Source of the DNA: SIG710 sp045651985
GTDB taxonomy: Bacteria > Bacillota > Clostridia > Oscillospirales > CAG-272
Reading direction: 5' to 3'
Length of the DNA stretch: 7,193 nucleotides
NCBI GenBank assembly: GCA_045651985.1
Contig: JAZRTK010000015.1
Location: 1 to 7,193, forward strand
Shown one piece after another: positions 6,891 through 7,193 of the stretch; position 1 is the stretch's first letter; each line of letters starts with the position of its first letter. The translations under genes and the position numbers were made by a program. The notes under the pieces were generated by a model. That model made no database searches. It worked only from the letters and a program-made list of their open reading frames with translations, and was not told the origin of the DNA.

Positions 6891-7031
6891 GAACCCACAT
6901 TTGCGCCATCGCTCTCTTAAATCGTAGATCGTCACAGCGCAAATTTTTCATGTTTGCATAGCAAACATGAGTGGGTTCGACCGTGACGAACACGCGATAA
7001 ATGAAAAAGGACAGCCGTGGCTGTCCTTTTT
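6891..7031 (+). ncRNA. Candidate structured RNA unit 2 (second copy)
   Basis: The same fold recurs 152 bases on: P1 6891-6898 with 6971-6978, P2 6899-6906 with 6937-6944, P3 6949-6957 with 6961-6969, and the loop complement 6929-6935 with 6983-6989. It ends in the hairpin that also forms the tRNA-His terminator on the other strand. All stem bases are identical to unit 1; two differences fall in the P2 loop. Confidence 0.35.
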
Positions 7032-7038
7032 CATTTAT
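6997..7038 (-). terminator. Terminator of the tRNA-Arg/tRNA-His transcript (array copy 3)
   Basis: ATAAATGAAAAAGGACAGC (6997-7015) and its perfect 19-base complement (7020-7038) flank loop CGTG. On the minus strand the GC-rich core is followed by TTTTTCATTTAT. The outermost paired base is the final A of the tRNA-His CCA, so the hairpin starts with no spacer after the tRNA. The arms are longer than in the other two copies because CATTTAT replaces TTATAG. Confidence 0.8.
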
Positions 7039-7115
7039 GGGGTGAGCGATGGGGGCCGATCCCACGACCACCAGGGCCACAACCTGGCGCTCTGACCAAC
7101 TGAGCTACGCCCACC
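7038..7115 (-). tRNA. tRNA-His (anticodon GTG) with encoded CCA
   Basis: On the minus strand, acceptor GGTGGGCG (7115-7108) pairs with CGCTCACC (7048-7041), including the G-1:C73 pair that marks histidine tRNAs. CCA follows at 7040-7038. The D-stem is GCTC/GAGC, the anticodon stem CCAGG/CCTGG, and the loop TTGTGGC (7082-7076) has anticodon GTG at 7080-7078. The T-stem GTGGG/CCCAT forms, but the T-loop reads ATCGGCC instead of a TTCGA-type loop, so positions 54 and 58 are A and G. Both other tRNAs in the window have normal T-loops. It lies 17 bases after tRNA-Arg(TCT) and is probably co-transcribed with it. Confidence 0.88.
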
Positions 7116-7132
7116 ATATAAAATATGCTGCA

Positions 7133-7193
7133 TGGCGCACTTTGAGGGACTCGAACCCCCGACCTACTGCTTAGAAGGCAGTTGCTCTATCCA
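7133..7193 (-). tRNA. tRNA-Arg (anticodon TCT), 5' end cut by window edge
   Basis: On the minus strand the visible part runs from the D-arm (TGGATAGAGC) through anticodon stem ACTGC/GCAGT, loop CTTCTAA with anticodon TCT (reading AGA), T-arm GGGGG-TTCGAGT-CCCTC, acceptor AAAGTGC, discriminator G and encoded CCA (7135-7133). The 5' acceptor strand is outside the window. Confidence 0.92.

Larger units (their letters stand above)
6671..7036. repeat. 152-base tandem repeat array, about 2.4 copies
   Basis: Copies begin at GTTCGACC in 6671, 6823 and 6975, giving a period of exactly 152 bases twice. By my count copies 1 and 2 differ at six positions. The third copy is cut short: it matches through the hairpin at about 7031, then runs into the end of tRNA-His. 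Each full period contains a terminator-like hairpin (GGACAGCC/GGCTGTCC flanked by A and T runs) and three further perfect inverted repeats. Open reading frames cross it in several frames, but they repeat with the DNA, change frame content between copies and lack ribosome sites, so I treat them as spurious. Confidence 0.95.

Noticed and set aside
6671..7036. CRISPR array
   Set aside because: The period is 152 bases and the whole unit is conserved, with no short repeat alternating with variable spacers and no cas genes in the window.
6492..7080. Several minus-strand open reading frames of 84-95 codons across the array, sharing a KKGQPRL-type segment
   Set aside because: They overlap each other in different frames, follow the 152-base repeat, run through hairpins and into tRNA-His, and have no ribosome sites. 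They look like by-products of the repeat.

Overview
The window looks like chromosomal DNA from a gut-type member of the Clostridia (Oscillospirales or a relative). This is inferred from the AT-rich intergenic DNA with strong sigma-A-type promoters and AGGAG ribosome sites, a small secreted dockerin-repeat protein, a Clostridia-style ComEC, and a PlsC-type acyltransferase with a zinc ribbon. I cannot name the species.

Layout. The left edge cuts a tRNA-Arg(CCT) gene on the minus strand, which has its own promoter. Divergent from it, a promoter drives a 130-residue secreted dockerin doublet with a Gly-rich tail (238-630), closed by a terminator at 645-679. Only 23 bases later comEC starts (703-2955, plus strand). 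comEC converges on a two-gene minus-strand operon: a promoter at 6564-6592, then a PlsC-type acyltransferase/zinc-ribbon protein (6523-5240), then, 22 bases on, an Lhr-like DEAD/DEAH helicase (5217-2980). One perfect hairpin (2950-2979) lies across the comEC stop codon and touches the helicase stop codon, so it probably terminates both genes. The right end holds tRNA-Arg(TCT) (cut by the edge) and tRNA-His(GTG), both on the minus strand with encoded CCA.

The least explained part is the 514-base non-coding stretch between the acyltransferase and tRNA-His. It carries a tandem array with an exact 152-base period (6671-7036, about 2.4 copies). Each full period has three nested perfect inverted repeats that fold on paper into a three-way junction, followed by a terminator-like hairpin. 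The last copy is fused to the terminator of the tRNA-His gene. I found no coding sense in it. It is the best candidate for something undescribed: a structured RNA, or a palindromic REP/MITE-like DNA element.

The protein genes do not form one pathway. comEC belongs to DNA uptake, the acyltransferase to membrane lipid synthesis, the helicase to nucleic-acid repair or processing, and the dockerin protein to the cell exterior. Two oddities sit in recognised genes: the ComEC beta-lactamase-like domain lacks several metal-ligand positions, and tRNA-His has a non-canonical T-loop.
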